Source: Bisporella sp. PMI_857
Lineage: Eukaryota > Ascomycota > Leotiomycetes > Helotiales > Helotiaceae
NCBI GenBank assembly: GCA_021307315.1
Contig: JAJSPD010000067.1
Coordinates: 1 to 64,000 of the forward strand
Direction of reading: 5' to 3'
Length of the DNA stretch: 64,000 nucleotides
A program made the translations under genes and the position numbers. Each line of letters opens with the position of its first letter. Within the stretch, counting starts at the first letter, position 1. The notes beneath the pieces are model-generated. The model was not told where the DNA came from, searched no databases, and was given only the letters and a program-made list of their open reading frames with translations. This document shows positions 22,718-33,613 of the stretch, one piece after another.

Positions 22718-24582
22718 AGAGAATAACAGATTCTCGCGTCTGACAGCCTTCTCGATCAAACGTCCGCTATAGAGGAAGAGAAGAACAATTGAATACAAAG
22801 GATTCAAGTTCAGAGCATTTGAAGTTACATCAAGGAGGAAGGTTAAGGTGGTGCGGTGATGGTTGAAGGAGACCCAGGTCCGACGCGTCAGTCGCGTCGC
22901 GAACGTACCAAAACAACGAAAGCATTGGAACAAGAAAAGGTCATGCTCCTGGCGGATGAAGACGAGAGCAATGACAGCGGGCCAGAGAAGACAATTCACG
23001 TAGCGACAATGGCCCCTGGCGCACCACGACCGACTCGAACCGCAATCACGCCTCAACCCAAGGACCAAGCAGCGCCCACGAGAATCCGAACATCCGCAGC
23101 GAAGGTTGCAGAACGATTGGCAGCAGCGGCTGCAGCTACAAATCGATCAGTGATCGGAAAGACGAGCACAACGGCCAATGGGCAGAACAAGACACTGACC
23201 GAGTTGATTACCTCTTTACTGAGCGCCATAGAGGAACAGAAGCAAGAACAGATGGAGGCAATGGAGGAGCAGAAACGGGCACACGCCAACCAGATCGAGA
23301 CTCTCTCCGAATTATTCACGAAGCAGATCGAAACCCTGAAGGCAGAGGTGGCTGAATTGATCCAGACCCAGTGGTCCAACATCCAAAATTCCTCGGCAGT
23401 CAATTTGTCGTATGCAGATGTTGCCCGTACGCCACCGAGCAGTCAACCAAGCAATGTCCAGACCCTTACCTCAATGGGCACGGGGCCATCAACAATGACG
23501 GATACGCTGTACTGCACCATTGATACGTCCAGGATGGGAGAGGAAGACAAGAGCAAGGTGCACCCAGGATCAATCAGAAAAGCAATCGAGGAAGAGATCC
23601 GCACTACGGATGGACATGCGAATTGGCGCTGCGCGGCAGTAATCAAGGATTCCAGAAATGCCGAACGCGTCAAGGTAGCATGTAGAGACGAAGCTGAGCT
23701 TCACAGGGTCAAGGAAGCAGCTCAGAAAACGGCCCCACCTAATGCTCGGGTGTTACGAGACCAGCTCTACCCAGTGAAGGTGGACAACGCAAACCGAACA
23801 GCCATTCTCGATCAAGAGGGAAACATTTTACCTGGGGCCGCCGAGGTCCTGGGAAAGGAGAACGAAGTCAACATAGCCAAGATCGCCTGGCTCAGCAGAA
23901 AGGATCAGGGGAAAGCATATGGGTCAATGGTAGTCTACGTCACTAAAGGCAGTGAAGCAGCACGGCTACTGCGAGAGCAGTACTTCCACGTTGTTGGGGA
24001 ATCCGCATACACCAGGGTCTACGAACATCGAGCGGGCCCAACGCAATGTTACAACTGTCAAGAAGTCGGTCATAAGGCATATACTTGCACCAAGGCGCAG
24101 GTATGTGCAAAGTGCGCAAAGGAGGGCCACACCCACAAGGAATGCTCGCAAACGATAGCAAAGTGTGCGTTATGCAAAGGACCACATGAATCATTTAGCA
24201 AGAATTGTCGAGTGCTTCACGGCACCCGGCCTGAGAAATAGTTGTGATTGGACCCCATTGAATCGCAAACCTCCCCTTCACCCTTCTTTACCTCACTAAC
24301 CCTCAAAGCACTCTCGTGCTCACAGCAGGTTCTGCTTCAGCTGCTGAGGATAGGACGCTGAACACTTTGAGAATCGCCTCCAAGCTACTTGCTACTAATC
24401 ATTTTACACGAGAACCCGCAGACGACGATGGACCACAAGTGGAAAAGCACTACTTTGGATGCAGACGTATTGTACGGGCCTTGCGAGACCAAGCCAACTA
24501 TAGAAGAACTTGAATTGTATATAATCGATCTAGGCCCTTTTAGGCATATTGCCGGGCGTAATAAAATACTACTACTACTACT
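22718..24582 (+). mobile_element. Tad1-like LINE copy A, ORF2-less
   Basis: Starts AGAGAATAACAG and ends in an (ACT)n tail after GCCGGGCGTAATAAAAT. It carries a gag-like ORF1 and a 340-bp 3' region but no endonuclease/reverse transcriptase. Copy B begins at the next base with the same AGAGAATAACAG start. Confidence 0.85.
22859..24241 (+). CDS. LINE ORF1 gag-like nucleic-acid-binding protein (copy A), 460 aa
   Basis: RNA-binding ORF1 protein of a non-LTR retrotransposon, expected to package its transcript. Residues about 95-180 are Gln/Glu-rich and probably coiled coil (EEQKQEQMEAMEEQKRA). A central globular region follows. The C-terminus has three zinc knuckles: CYNCQEVGHKAYTC, CAKCAKEGHTHKEC and CALCKGPHESFSKNC. 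The ATG at 22859 follows a GTG in frame. The frame is intact although no ORF2 follows, which suggests a non-autonomous element still under some coding constraint, or a recent duplicate. It differs from copy B at 7 residues. Confidence 0.93.
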   Translation: MVEGDPGPTRQSRRERTKTTKALEQEKVMLLADEDESNDSGPEKTIHVATMAPGAPRPTRTAITPQPKDQAAPTRIRTSAAKVAERLAAAAAATNRSVIGKTSTTANGQNKTLTELITSLLSAIEEQKQEQMEAMEEQKRAHANQIETLSELFTKQIETLKAEVAELIQTQWSNIQNSSAVNLSYADVARTPPSSQPSNVQTLTSMGTGPSTMTDTLYCTIDTSRMGEEDKSKVHPGSIRKAIEEEIRTTDGHANWRCAAVIKDSRNAERVKVACRDEAELHRVKEAAQKTAPPNARVLRDQLYPVKVDNANRTAILDQEGNILPGAAEVLGKENEVNIAKIAWLSRKDQGKAYGSMVVYVTKGSEAARLLREQYFHVVGESAYTRVYEHRAGPTQCYNCQEVGHKAYTCTKAQVCAKCAKEGHTHKECSQTIAKCALCKGPHESFSKNCRVLHGTRPEK

Positions 24583-26410
24583 AGAGAATAACAGAGGAGT
24601 GAATAGACGAGAACAATTGAATACAAAGGATTCAAGTTCAGAGCATTTGAAGTTACATCAAGGAGGAAGGTTAAGGTGGTGCGGTGATGGTTGAAGGAGA
24701 CCCAGGTCCCACGCGTCAGTCGCGTCGCGAACGTACCAAAACAACGAAAGCATTGGAACAAGAAAAGGTCATGCTCCTGGCGGATGAAGACGAGAGCAAT
24801 GATAGCGGGCCAGAGAAGACAATTCACGTAGCGACAATGGCCCCTGGCGCACCACGACCGACTCGAACCGCAATTACGCCTCAACCCAAGGACCAAGCAG
24901 CGCCCACGAGAACCCGAACATCTGCAGCGAAGGTTGCAGAACGATTGGCAGCAGCGGCTACAGCTACAAATCGATCAGTGATCGGAAAGACGAGCACAAC
25001 GGCCAATGGGCAGAACAAGACACTGACCGAGTTGATTACCTCTTTACTGAGCGCCATAGAGGAACAGAAGCAAGAACAGATGGAGGCAATGGAGGAGCAG
25101 AAACGGGCACACGCCAACCAGATCGAGACTCTCTCCGAATTGTTCACGAAGCAGATCGAATCCCTGAAGGCAGAGGTGGCTGAATTGATCCAGACCCAGT
25201 GGTCCAACATCCAAAATTCCTCGGCGGTCAATTTGTCGTATGCAGATGTTGCCCGGACGCCACCGAGCAGTCAACCAAGCAATGTCCAGACCCTTACCTC
25301 GATGGGCACGGGGCCATCAACAATGACAGATACGCTGTACTGCACCATCGATACGTCCAGGATGGGAGAGGAAGACAAGAGCAAGGTGCACCCAGGATCA
25401 ATCAGAAAAGCAATCGAGGAAGAGATCCGCACTACGGATGGACATGCAAATTGGCGCTGCGCGGCAGTAATCAAGGATTCCAGAAAGGCCGAACGCGTCA
25501 AGGTAGCATGTAGAGACGAAGCCGAGCTTCACAGGGTCAAGGAAGCAGCTCAGAAAACGGCCCCACCTAATGCTCGGGTGTTACGAGACCAGCTCTACCC
25601 AGTGAAGGTGGACAACGCAAACCGAACAGCCATTCTCGATCAAGAGGGAAACATTTTACCTGGGGCCGCCGAGGTCCTGGGAAAGGAGAATGAAGTCAAC
25701 ATAGCCAAGATCGCATGGCTCAGCAGAAAAGATCAGGGGAAAGCGTATGGGTCAATGGTAGTCTACGTCACTAAAGGCAGTGAAGCAGCACGACTACTGC
25801 GAGAGCAGTACTTCCACGTTGCTGGGGAATCCGCATACACCAGGGTCTATGAACATCGAGCGGGCCCAACGCAATGTTACAACTGTCAAGAAGTCGGTCA
25901 TAAGGCATATGCTTGCACCAAGGCGCAGGTATGTGCAAAGTGCGCCAAGGAGGGCCACATCCACAAGGAATGCTCGCAAACGATAGCAAAGTGTGCGTTA
26001 TGCAAAGGACCGCATGAATCATTTAGCAAGAACTGTCGAGTGCTTCACGGCACCCGGCCTGAGAAATAGTTGTGATTTGACCCCATTGAATCGGAAACCT
26101 CCCCTTCACCCTTCTTTACCTCACTAACCCCCAAAGCACTCTCGTGCTCACAGCAGGTTCTGCTTCAGCTGCTGAGGATAGGACGCTGAACACTTTGAGA
26201 ATCGCCTCCAAGCTACTTGCTACTAATCATTTTACACGAGAACCCGCAGACGACGATGGACCACAAGTGGAAAAGCACTACTTTGGATGCAGACGTATTG
26301 TACGGGCCTTGCGAGACCAAGCCAACTATAGAAGAACTTGAATTGTATATAATCGATCTAGGCCCTTTTAGGCATATTGCCGGGCGTAATAAAATACTAC
26401 TACTACTACC
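24583..26410 (+). mobile_element. Tad1-like LINE copy B, ORF2-less, head-to-tail with A
   Basis: Same structure as copy A: AGAGAATAACAG start, ORF1, identical 3' region, (TAC)n tail at about 26395-26410. The 5' leader differs from copy A for about 30 bp (24595-24620), so the pair is not a perfect unit duplication. Confidence 0.85.
24687..26069 (+). CDS. LINE ORF1 gag-like protein (copy B), 460 aa
   Basis: Same architecture as copy A: predicted coiled coil then three CCHC knuckles. Seven substitutions relative to A: RIRT/RTRT, AAAAA/AAATA, QIET/QIES, SRNAE/SRKAE, HVVG/HVAG, KAYT/KAYA and GHTH/GHIH. The reading frame is intact. No ORF2 downstream; the element tail follows about 330 bp after the stop. 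Confidence 0.93.
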   Translation: MVEGDPGPTRQSRRERTKTTKALEQEKVMLLADEDESNDSGPEKTIHVATMAPGAPRPTRTAITPQPKDQAAPTRTRTSAAKVAERLAAAATATNRSVIGKTSTTANGQNKTLTELITSLLSAIEEQKQEQMEAMEEQKRAHANQIETLSELFTKQIESLKAEVAELIQTQWSNIQNSSAVNLSYADVARTPPSSQPSNVQTLTSMGTGPSTMTDTLYCTIDTSRMGEEDKSKVHPGSIRKAIEEEIRTTDGHANWRCAAVIKDSRKAERVKVACRDEAELHRVKEAAQKTAPPNARVLRDQLYPVKVDNANRTAILDQEGNILPGAAEVLGKENEVNIAKIAWLSRKDQGKAYGSMVVYVTKGSEAARLLREQYFHVAGESAYTRVYEHRAGPTQCYNCQEVGHKAYACTKAQVCAKCAKEGHIHKECSQTIAKCALCKGPHESFSKNCRVLHGTRPEK

Positions 26411-26510
26411 ATCTTGCATTTAAAATGTAACGTATAAACATCGAAAGATGCATAATAACAAATCACAACTCAATCCTGCGCTCCGATTCTCAAAAACCCT
26501 ACAACTTCGG

Positions 26511-29105
26511 CTAAAAATAGCTGTTCAAAGCTTCTGTCGAGCCTGCGCCATTGAAATCGCATTCGAAATCCTCGCATGCGGTGATAGCTACTTCTAGATG
26601 GGACATCGTCACCTGGCATTCCTCTTGAATGGCCAGAGCGTGAGCCGTGGATACTAGGTTTTTAATCTGAAAAGATACGGTGATCAGTTTACTTCTGGAA
26701 CACGGGAATGATGAACTTACTTCGCGACCGTTGCGCTCTTTGCCTACCAAAGATTCGAATGCATTGGGGCTGTAAATTGGTCCTCCTTGTGGCGTTACTG
26801 CTTTCTCCAAAAGGCCTCGCCAAATACTGGTCCGCTGATCTAGGTTTAAATTATCGTACTTCAGTTTGAAGTGGATCCTACTGGCGATGGCGTCATCGAT
26901 CTGCCTTACCCGGTTGGTGGTAAGGAACATCATTCCTGGATAGTATTCTAGAGTTCGCAGGAACACACAGACGAGAGCGTTTCGATGGATATCTTGAACT
27001 GAGCGCTGCTCAAGAAGTACATCCGCCTCATCTAGGAGAAGAACTGCTTTCCACCGAGAAGCGCGCTTGAAGATGCGAGGCAGTCGCTCTTCCACGGCCT
27101 CTGCTGTTGTTCCAAGCTCACCGGCTGAGACTGGCATGAGGACCCTTCGGAGATGTTCGGCGAGTAACTCGGCCGTCAGGGTCTTACCTACACCTGGTGG
27201 TCCGCTAATACAACGTGTCAGTAGAATCACGACGAAACATAGATCAGATATTATACTGCAAAAGAACGCTAAACCCTTGTCCTTTCCCTTCTACAACGTC
27301 GTCAAAGGAATTGGTCGTCGCCCGCTTATCATGGGCTTCGAAAAGAGCTTGCACGGCTTTCCTTTTCTTTGGGGGATATGAAGGTCGTCCAACGCCGCTT
27401 GTTTCCAGTCAATCTCTTTGATATCGGTGACAGCTAACTCAGCTGTATTAATGTGTCAGAAGAGGGGAATTTGTCACGACGGCAGGAAGGATCAGATACT
27501 CACCCCATCTTCTGTTGCCTAGACTGAACGCAGGAACAGTTGGGCTACAGATGAGCAGGTCGTCCCCTTTCACCTCTGACGGATCTATCCCGTTGGCCTT
27601 GGCTGAGGACGACGACTTGTCACTAGCCTCGTCAAGATTGATGATGATCCAGCCAGAGTCTTCATCAGATTCTTTGATACTCGGTCTGGTGTAGTTCGGG
27701 TTCTCTTCGCGAAAATAAGCCGCGTCGACCACGACTCGGCTCTTAATAAAAATCTCGACAACTCGTTCTTTCTCAATGTAAAATGCCCTGCCTTTATACT
27801 CGCCGAGGTGGGTATTCATCATGGACAGAAATTTCCGACCGCATTCAATGAGATGGGCCCGCACACTTTTTTCGCCTGGATGGTAACTGAGGGGAAAGAT
27901 GTCAAGAGCAGTGATTTGTTTCGCCCCACGGAATTTCTCAATAGCATGCTCGCTTGAGGCTTCCCCAAACACTTTCCCATCAAAATCCAGATAGCGAGCC
28001 TTGATGTAAAAGTATTCTACTCCACCTTTTACTGTTTTCTCCTCCCCAAATTCGTACTTGACGCATCTTGGCTGGCCAGTGCCAAAACATTTTGTGAACG
28101 CCAGAGTATTTGGCTTGAACAGCGTCCACAGAAGGTCGTACGTAATTTCACACTCCCGGAGAAGTGAGCCAAGGCGCTCGGTAGTTGAAGTATAAGTTCT
28201 CTTGATATAACCCACCAACAAGTCCAGATGGGTTAGAGTAGAATTATCAAGAAGGCTGCCAGATTGTCGATACTCTTCGAGATCAAGGAGGTAGTGGTAA
28301 AGCAGGTTCTGCTCCACCTGTGCTTTGTTAGTCGTCACTCTGGCATGTAAGTGCTTGACATCGGCTCTAGACTTACCGAAGGCTTTTCTTCCTGTAGGCA
28401 TACCCCGTCGACATTTTTTAGAACTGTCCTTAGGACGTCCCGCAGGCTCGGAGATTTTATATCAATGTAGTGTATTTGCTTTTGAGTTTTCCTATCTGGT
28501 CGTTGTCAGGAGGGAGTTCTTACATAGACTCTCAAGCACTTACCAATCCGGGTGCGGACGACAAAGATATATTCATCGAACTTGTCCTCTTCATCAGGTG
28601 GGGTTATCGGTTCCACAATCTTATACTTGTATACAACTTTGTCCCAGCTATATGGTATCAACTTCAGCAAGGCAGGACAGGGCGCAGGTAAAGCTTACAC
28701 TTCGTTGACCTTCTTGAATTCTAACGTTGAAGCTCTGGGCTTCGGCTTCGGCTTCGGCTTCTCAGCGCCACTCGACGGCTCCACGAGGGAAGGGGGAGGA
28801 GATAGCTCTTGCTTAGTATTGGTGGACCTGAGAGCTTCCTTGATCTGCTGAGCAAACTCTAGGGCCACCTGTGACTTCGTTGAACATGTCTGGCAGAGAG
28901 TAGGAGAACAAAGTGTCACAGGCGAGGGTGGTGGGCTCCAAAGTATGTTTTCACAAGGAGTAAGGTAATTGATGGGCACCGTCGCCATGGCGGCTATTGC
29001 ATCCGTCATCTCTGCAACTTGGTCATCGCTCAATATAACGCCAGTCGATAGAGTTGGGCTATCTGGTGGCGTGTTTGACAGAGGTAGGGACATTGGGGGT
29101 GGCAT
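26511..29105 (-). pseudogene. DUF7025-type AAA+ ATPase gene with one frameshift, about 756 codons
   Basis: Exons (minus): 29105-28699, 28647-28544, 28495-28377, 28317-27504, 27442-27257, 27204-26721, 26666-26511. All junctions are GT-AG and in phase except within exon 5, where five Cs (plus-strand 27371-27375 GGGGG) leave the frame one base short. Upstream reads DDLHIP; the corrected frame resumes with ALFEAHDKRATTNSFDDVV and runs into the ATPase core. The N-terminus is Pro/Ser-rich and the middle is a DUF7025 domain. The C-terminal AAA core has Walker A GPPGVGKT (split across the last-but-one intron), Walker B LLLDEADVLLE, sensor LTTNR and an Arg finger region DDAIASRIHF. Such fungal ATPases are of unknown client. 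Either a recently inactivated gene or a homopolymer assembly error. Confidence 0.88.
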
Positions 29106-30141
29106 TGAACCATTTCTGTTCGAGGCATTGTTAACGTGGAGATAATAGATTCTTTTATATACGTGGTACACACGATATATACGGACTGTGAAGTTTCAGA
29201 AAGATGCTTGAAAAGCTGGATGTTGGGAAACACAGAAGATGATGCCCAAAATTTCAGAGGGTATCTATGCCCTTATATATTTATGGGTTTCGTATTACTG
29301 TCTACAACGGGAGCCATTCTTGCGCGGCCAACGCGGGACGGGTCGATTAAGGAAGTTGATTCCGTTGCCTCCCTGGATGAACCAGTGGCCATGATTGCAG
29401 TATGATGCGTTGGCGCCTTGATAATCAAGACGGCCTTACCGATTCATTATACAGCATGGTGGAAGCAAGATATTGATGTGGAGCATGGATAGCGGTTGGA
29501 TCTAGATATCGTTAGACAAGGAGTTTATGGCGTATCGATGGCGCAGCTCTCCAAAACTGGAACGTCTCCGTGTGGCATCCTTTCGGTTTTAAGATCTTCA
29601 TTGGGTTAAAGCAATCTCGAGACCTCGTAGCTTATATGCAGGTCCTCGTCCCCGAGGCAGCTAAAGACACGCATTGTGCACTAGCCCATGAACCATGATA
29701 GGTAGCGGAATTACGTCTCAGCAGCACTAGCTCTAGTTATCCATTAGCATGTGGAGAATGCCAGAGAAGTGATCATTTGAAGTAGTGGCCATTGGAGTCC
29801 CGACTGTGTGGTCATCAAGAGCGTAGAGTGGAGTGATAGTCTGGCGCCTTTTAGCTCACCATCGCTCTAATTCCTACGCATCGTCATATATTTAAATAAT
29901 TTTAAAGGACTGTATGTATATTTTAAAGTATTTTCAAAGCAAAACGGAACTCCTAATAGCTAAGATCCTATAACAACCTAGGCGCCTATCTCACTTCAAG
30001 ATTGGCTCTGCAGCTGCAAATAAGCAACGCCCTCTCGCTCAGCTATTGCGGTCAATAATCAACCTTTTATTCCGTGGTGTTCTTGATCTAAAGTTGACTG
30101 TTAACTAACGAGAATATGGATATACTGTAGACGACCTTTAC
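29106..30141. other. Intergenic with partial duplication
   Basis: No supported gene. The part 29580-29790 resembles 30690-30870 (shared TTTTAAGATCT(T/C)CATTG, ATCATTTGAAG-like and GCATGTGGA-like words), indicating an old local duplication. Confidence 0.4.
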
Positions 30142-30378
30142 CTAGGTTGCTCCTCGAAGTATCTCTTCTATAGCCGGGTCTGTGAGTTCATCCGTGCTAC
30201 GGACGGTGTGCTGAAGAAGCTCGACAGTAGCTGGGTCTGTGGACTGATTCTGGGTAGTCTCTGGGTGAGCGTCTCCAGGTGTGTCATCAGCCTTGGACGG
30301 CTTTGGCTGTTCAGATGACAAGTGATTCGGCGATGTGCTTTGAGGGTCGGTTGTCTCTGTTGGAGCCATCGTCGGCAT
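30142..30378 (-). CDS. Small Thr/Pro-rich hypothetical protein, 78 aa
   Basis: Intact frame MPTMAPTETTDPQSTSPNH... with a low-complexity Thr/Gln/Pro composition and no recognisable domain. Its 5' flank (GAAACTTCAGAG...) weakly resembles the 5' flank of the AAA ATPase gene (GAAGTTTCAGAA...), so it may be a truncated product of the same local duplication. Coding status is uncertain. Confidence 0.3.
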   Translation of the reverse strand: MPTMAPTETTDPQSTSPNHLSSEQPKPSKADDTPGDAHPETTQNQSTDPATVELLQHTVRSTDELTDPAIEEILRGAT

Positions 30379-30628
30379 AGAGAATTGGTAGATAGCTCTA
30401 GTGGATCAGATATACACAGAAGTGAAACTTCAGAGTGTGCTCGAAGAATTTGAGAGGAATAAGATGGTGAATGATGAATCCTGCAGGGAAATCTGCACCT
30501 TTAAGTACATTCATATCCTAGGAGGTCACATATATTTTCCTGCAGCAAACGGCACATCATTCTCTTTATTCAAAGAACGGAGCTCGTCTTGTCAGCCGTA
30601 CTTGACCAAGCCCCCCTTGGATACCTAA

Positions 30629-31288
30629 ATTCGGCTAGCACGCCAAAATTCCTTTCCTATTTCATGCCGTAGTCGCTGTCACCCTGTCGATTTTTAAGAT
30701 CTCCATTGAGTCAAGGCAATGTTCGGGGGAGCATTGGGGTTTGGATGCAAACATCCTCATCCCTAGAGCGGCTGGTTGCACACAACTGAGACAGGGTGCA
30801 CTGGCCCCTGAATACTCGGATGGCTTCATTGGCTTATCATGTGGATAACGTGGGAGAGAAATGATAATTTGAAGCGGAGTACCTGACCACTCGATAGGAC
30901 CTTTCCATCTTGAGAGCTCAATTCAGATGCGATATATGGTAAGTTGATGCATGTATTCGATCAAAGTGAAAAGATTTAATCTACAATAGGAACAATGATG
31001 TCGAAGGCGTCTGCCGAATTGAACATGATTGGCTACTCCGAGGTGTAAATCTGGGGCTCTCTTATGCATGCGATTCTTAGCATCCAGGAATTGTACGGCA
31101 CGGATCGGTGTCCAGCTGTAGAACATCAAAATATCTCACAATGTCAGAGTGCTCCAAGTGATAAGCTTCTATCAATCCAATGAGACTCAAGACAAGAAGC
31201 AAGAAACGCATGGAAGCGTAGCGGCTCCCACCTAATCCGAGTTCTAATCACTGCAAGTAGGAGATCCTGGCATGCTTAAGCGTGAATG
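30629..31288. other. Intergenic
   Basis: Contains the second copy of the local duplication (30690-30870). No gene seen. Confidence 0.4.
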
Positions 31289-31456
31289 TGGTACGAAAGG
31301 GGGTCTCAAGAATTGATGACCACCCTCCTTGTTCTGCCATCGCTAAATAAGGAATTTTCTGGGGCAAAGGTGAGCACACACAATTCTTATTTGGTCATAA
31401 AGCTCACCGCCTTGCCAGGGGGTGTCCATCAATTCTTGAGACCCCCTTTCGTACCA
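31289..31456. repeat. Fold-back element with 28-30-bp arms
   Basis: Left arm 31291-31318 (GTACGAAAGGGGGTCTCAAG...) is the exact reverse complement of 31427-31454, with a loop of about 108 bp. No target duplication is evident, and the right arm runs directly into the heptamer array. Confidence 0.9.
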
Positions 31457-31635
31457 TGAACCGTGGACCATGAACCGTGGACCATGAACCGTGAAACCGT
31501 GAACCATGAACCATGAAATCGTCGACCATGAACCATGAACCGTGAACCATGAACCGTGAACCATGAACCAGAGCTGTGAACCCAATGACCGTGAACCATG
31601 AGCCGTGAACCATGAACCGTGAACCGCCGTGATCC
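31455..31635. repeat. Heptamer minisatellite (CCATGAA / CCGTGAA)
   Basis: About 25 units of 7 bp alternating CCATGAA, CCGTGAA and CCGTGGA, with a break near 31570-31590. Read on the minus strand it gives spurious HGSWFTVHGSW-type frames. Confidence 0.95.
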
Positions 31636-31791
31636 AGGCTCACCCATTTGCCGTGGCTACCCTCTTTTAGGAGCCATGAGGACCAATTTTGAAAATTTGA
31701 TCCTAATGCGATATTGAAACCGAAGTCTCATCCATTGTAGTGGGATCTTACCCAATGTATAAGAAGAAGCTGCAGAACGAGGCAACCTGTC

Positions 31792-32996
31792 ATGTTCCGT
31801 TGCTCAACGTTGCTGATACTATTTACCTCACTCATCCCAATAGTTAACTCTGTAGACGAAACGAGGCAACTACGCGCCTTACCTCCAAATTTGTTCCGTC
31901 AAGGCACTCCTTATATGCAGGTGCTACAGTCTTCTCGGGCGTTGCGCAGCCCTCTGGCATCAGTGGGCGACCCTGTGTCCTCTGCAGCCTTGGCATGCAT
32001 GTCTGCAATCATCAATCTCAGTTCTGTTGTCAGGCTTGTTGGATGTGCCTTGCCGGGGGACCCCAAGATGAAGTGCAGGCTATGGCAGGTGGCGATATGC
32101 TGTATCTCTAACCTAGCTTCTTTGGCAATGGTATATGTGGTTGACAGTATGTACAGATCCTGTCGATTTCTATTACTCGAACTAATTTTAAAGATTATAA
32201 GCAACATCACAATGCCTGTATTATCCTACTGGTTGTGAATGGCATTTTGCTAGCAATCTACGAGGTTTGTTTAACTTAGACAGTATAAAAGCCTTTGCTA
32301 ATATTTGATAGGGTGAAAATATGTGGCATGTCTCTGCTATAAAAAGCACGTTCCTTAATAGACTTTTTATTGGGTTTATCATTTTCACTTGTATATCAAT
32401 ATTTGGGCTCTCAACCTGGTATGCTTGAGACAGTTCGAGACGTTTATCCCTGACTAAAACTACGTCCAGGTTAACAATGCGTAGCGATGATCTCTCCAAA
32501 ATTTTGATAACTCTGCTCTCTTTAACTTTGGGAATATACATTCTCCTTGGTTTTGGACATTTATACCATTTTCTGTCTCTGCAGCATTGGATAACTAGAC
32601 GCATTCTTGCAGTGGGCTGGGTGGGGTGTTTTTTAGTATCTCTCTCAACTTTGATCTTCCTTATTTTGGGTTACAAGGGAATTGCGGGTGGACTGACTTT
32701 TTATACTTGGGTAAGTCAAACCTTTTGGTCTAATTTCGACTTCCGGCATATATTGATACTACATGCAGGTATCATTCACTTTATCAAGCATATTTGCTAT
32801 CCGTAACCCGACGGTAAAGTTATGGAGAGGCATATTCAGCAACTCGCAAGCTGGGGGCGGACAATTTCCAGTTGGCTCTGAGCCTAGATCAATGGTTCAG
32901 TCAGCTGAGTCAATCCAGGAGCAATTGGATCCGCTTGAGAAAGATGAAGGGGCCACCTTTGGCACCCGCAAGCTGGTGCCAACTCCGCTGTGCTAG
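31792..32996 (+). CDS. Multi-pass membrane protein of unknown family, 333 aa
   Basis: Five exons: 31792-32146, 32194-32264, 32312-32418, 32470-32710, 32769-32996 (1,002 nt in frame). Introns of 47-58 bp with GT-AG ends and CTAAT/CTGAC branch sites. The N-terminus MFRCSTLLILFTSLIPIVNS looks like a signal peptide or first membrane segment. Further hydrophobic stretches (ALACMSAIINL, LWQVAICCISNLASLAMVYVV, ACIILLVVNGILLAIY, LFIGFIIFTCISIFGLSTW, ILITLLSLTLGIYILLGF, ILAVGWVGCFLVSLSTLIFL, and the last near FYTWVSFTLSSIFAI) suggest about seven membrane spans, then a soluble acidic/Ser-rich tail. Topology resembles small fungal 7-TM proteins but I see no diagnostic motif. ATG 31792 is the first in frame. 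Confidence 0.8.
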
Positions 32997-33613
32997 AGGG
33001 CTTCGAGACGGCCGTAGAGTATAGTGATTTAAGGATTCACGTGAACATCCTTCAGGCTACGGTAGCTTCGGCTAGTTTGGCATGCGATGACGAAATGGCG
33101 CTATCGTTGATATCGCATATCGCATAGGATGTCGTGTAAATTTTGGACAACGTAAAGTTTTGAGGTTGTCAGAATCCCAGATAGTTAAATTTCTAGAACT
33201 TTTTGCGACCCAAATGGCTCGCCCGAAACTTTGATTTCATCTTTGGAGCCTGAAAGCCATTGAAGCCCAAATGCGGCAGGGTGTTTTGTGACCCCGGTGC
33301 AAAGTCCCCCCAAACAACAAACCCCTCCCCAAATACATTCCACCCAGCGATATATTCCATTAGATTCTTTGACGCTTGCCTTTATTCTACCTCATTCTAC
33401 TTTCAGTATTTCTATTAAAGGCGCAAGGGTTGGAAACGCTGAGATTGTTTCCTTTTCTAGCTTGAGCTTCGAGCCTTCTGCCTTGTCAAACGCTCTTTGC
33501 CTGAGGCTTTAATAAGGCAGCAACACTATTTTCGGCAAACATAGGTATGGATATCTTCGAACACTAAAACGTTTGTCTGACCTGCGATATCGCCAGCGTT
33601 AAGCCCCAAACCT
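32997..33613. other. Intergenic
   Basis: No gene recognised; probable 3' and 5' regions of the flanking plus-strand genes. Confidence 0.5.

Noticed and set aside
31343..31647. Minus-strand open frames rich in HGSW and FMVHG
   Set aside because: They are translations of the heptamer array; all three overlapping frames give similar text.
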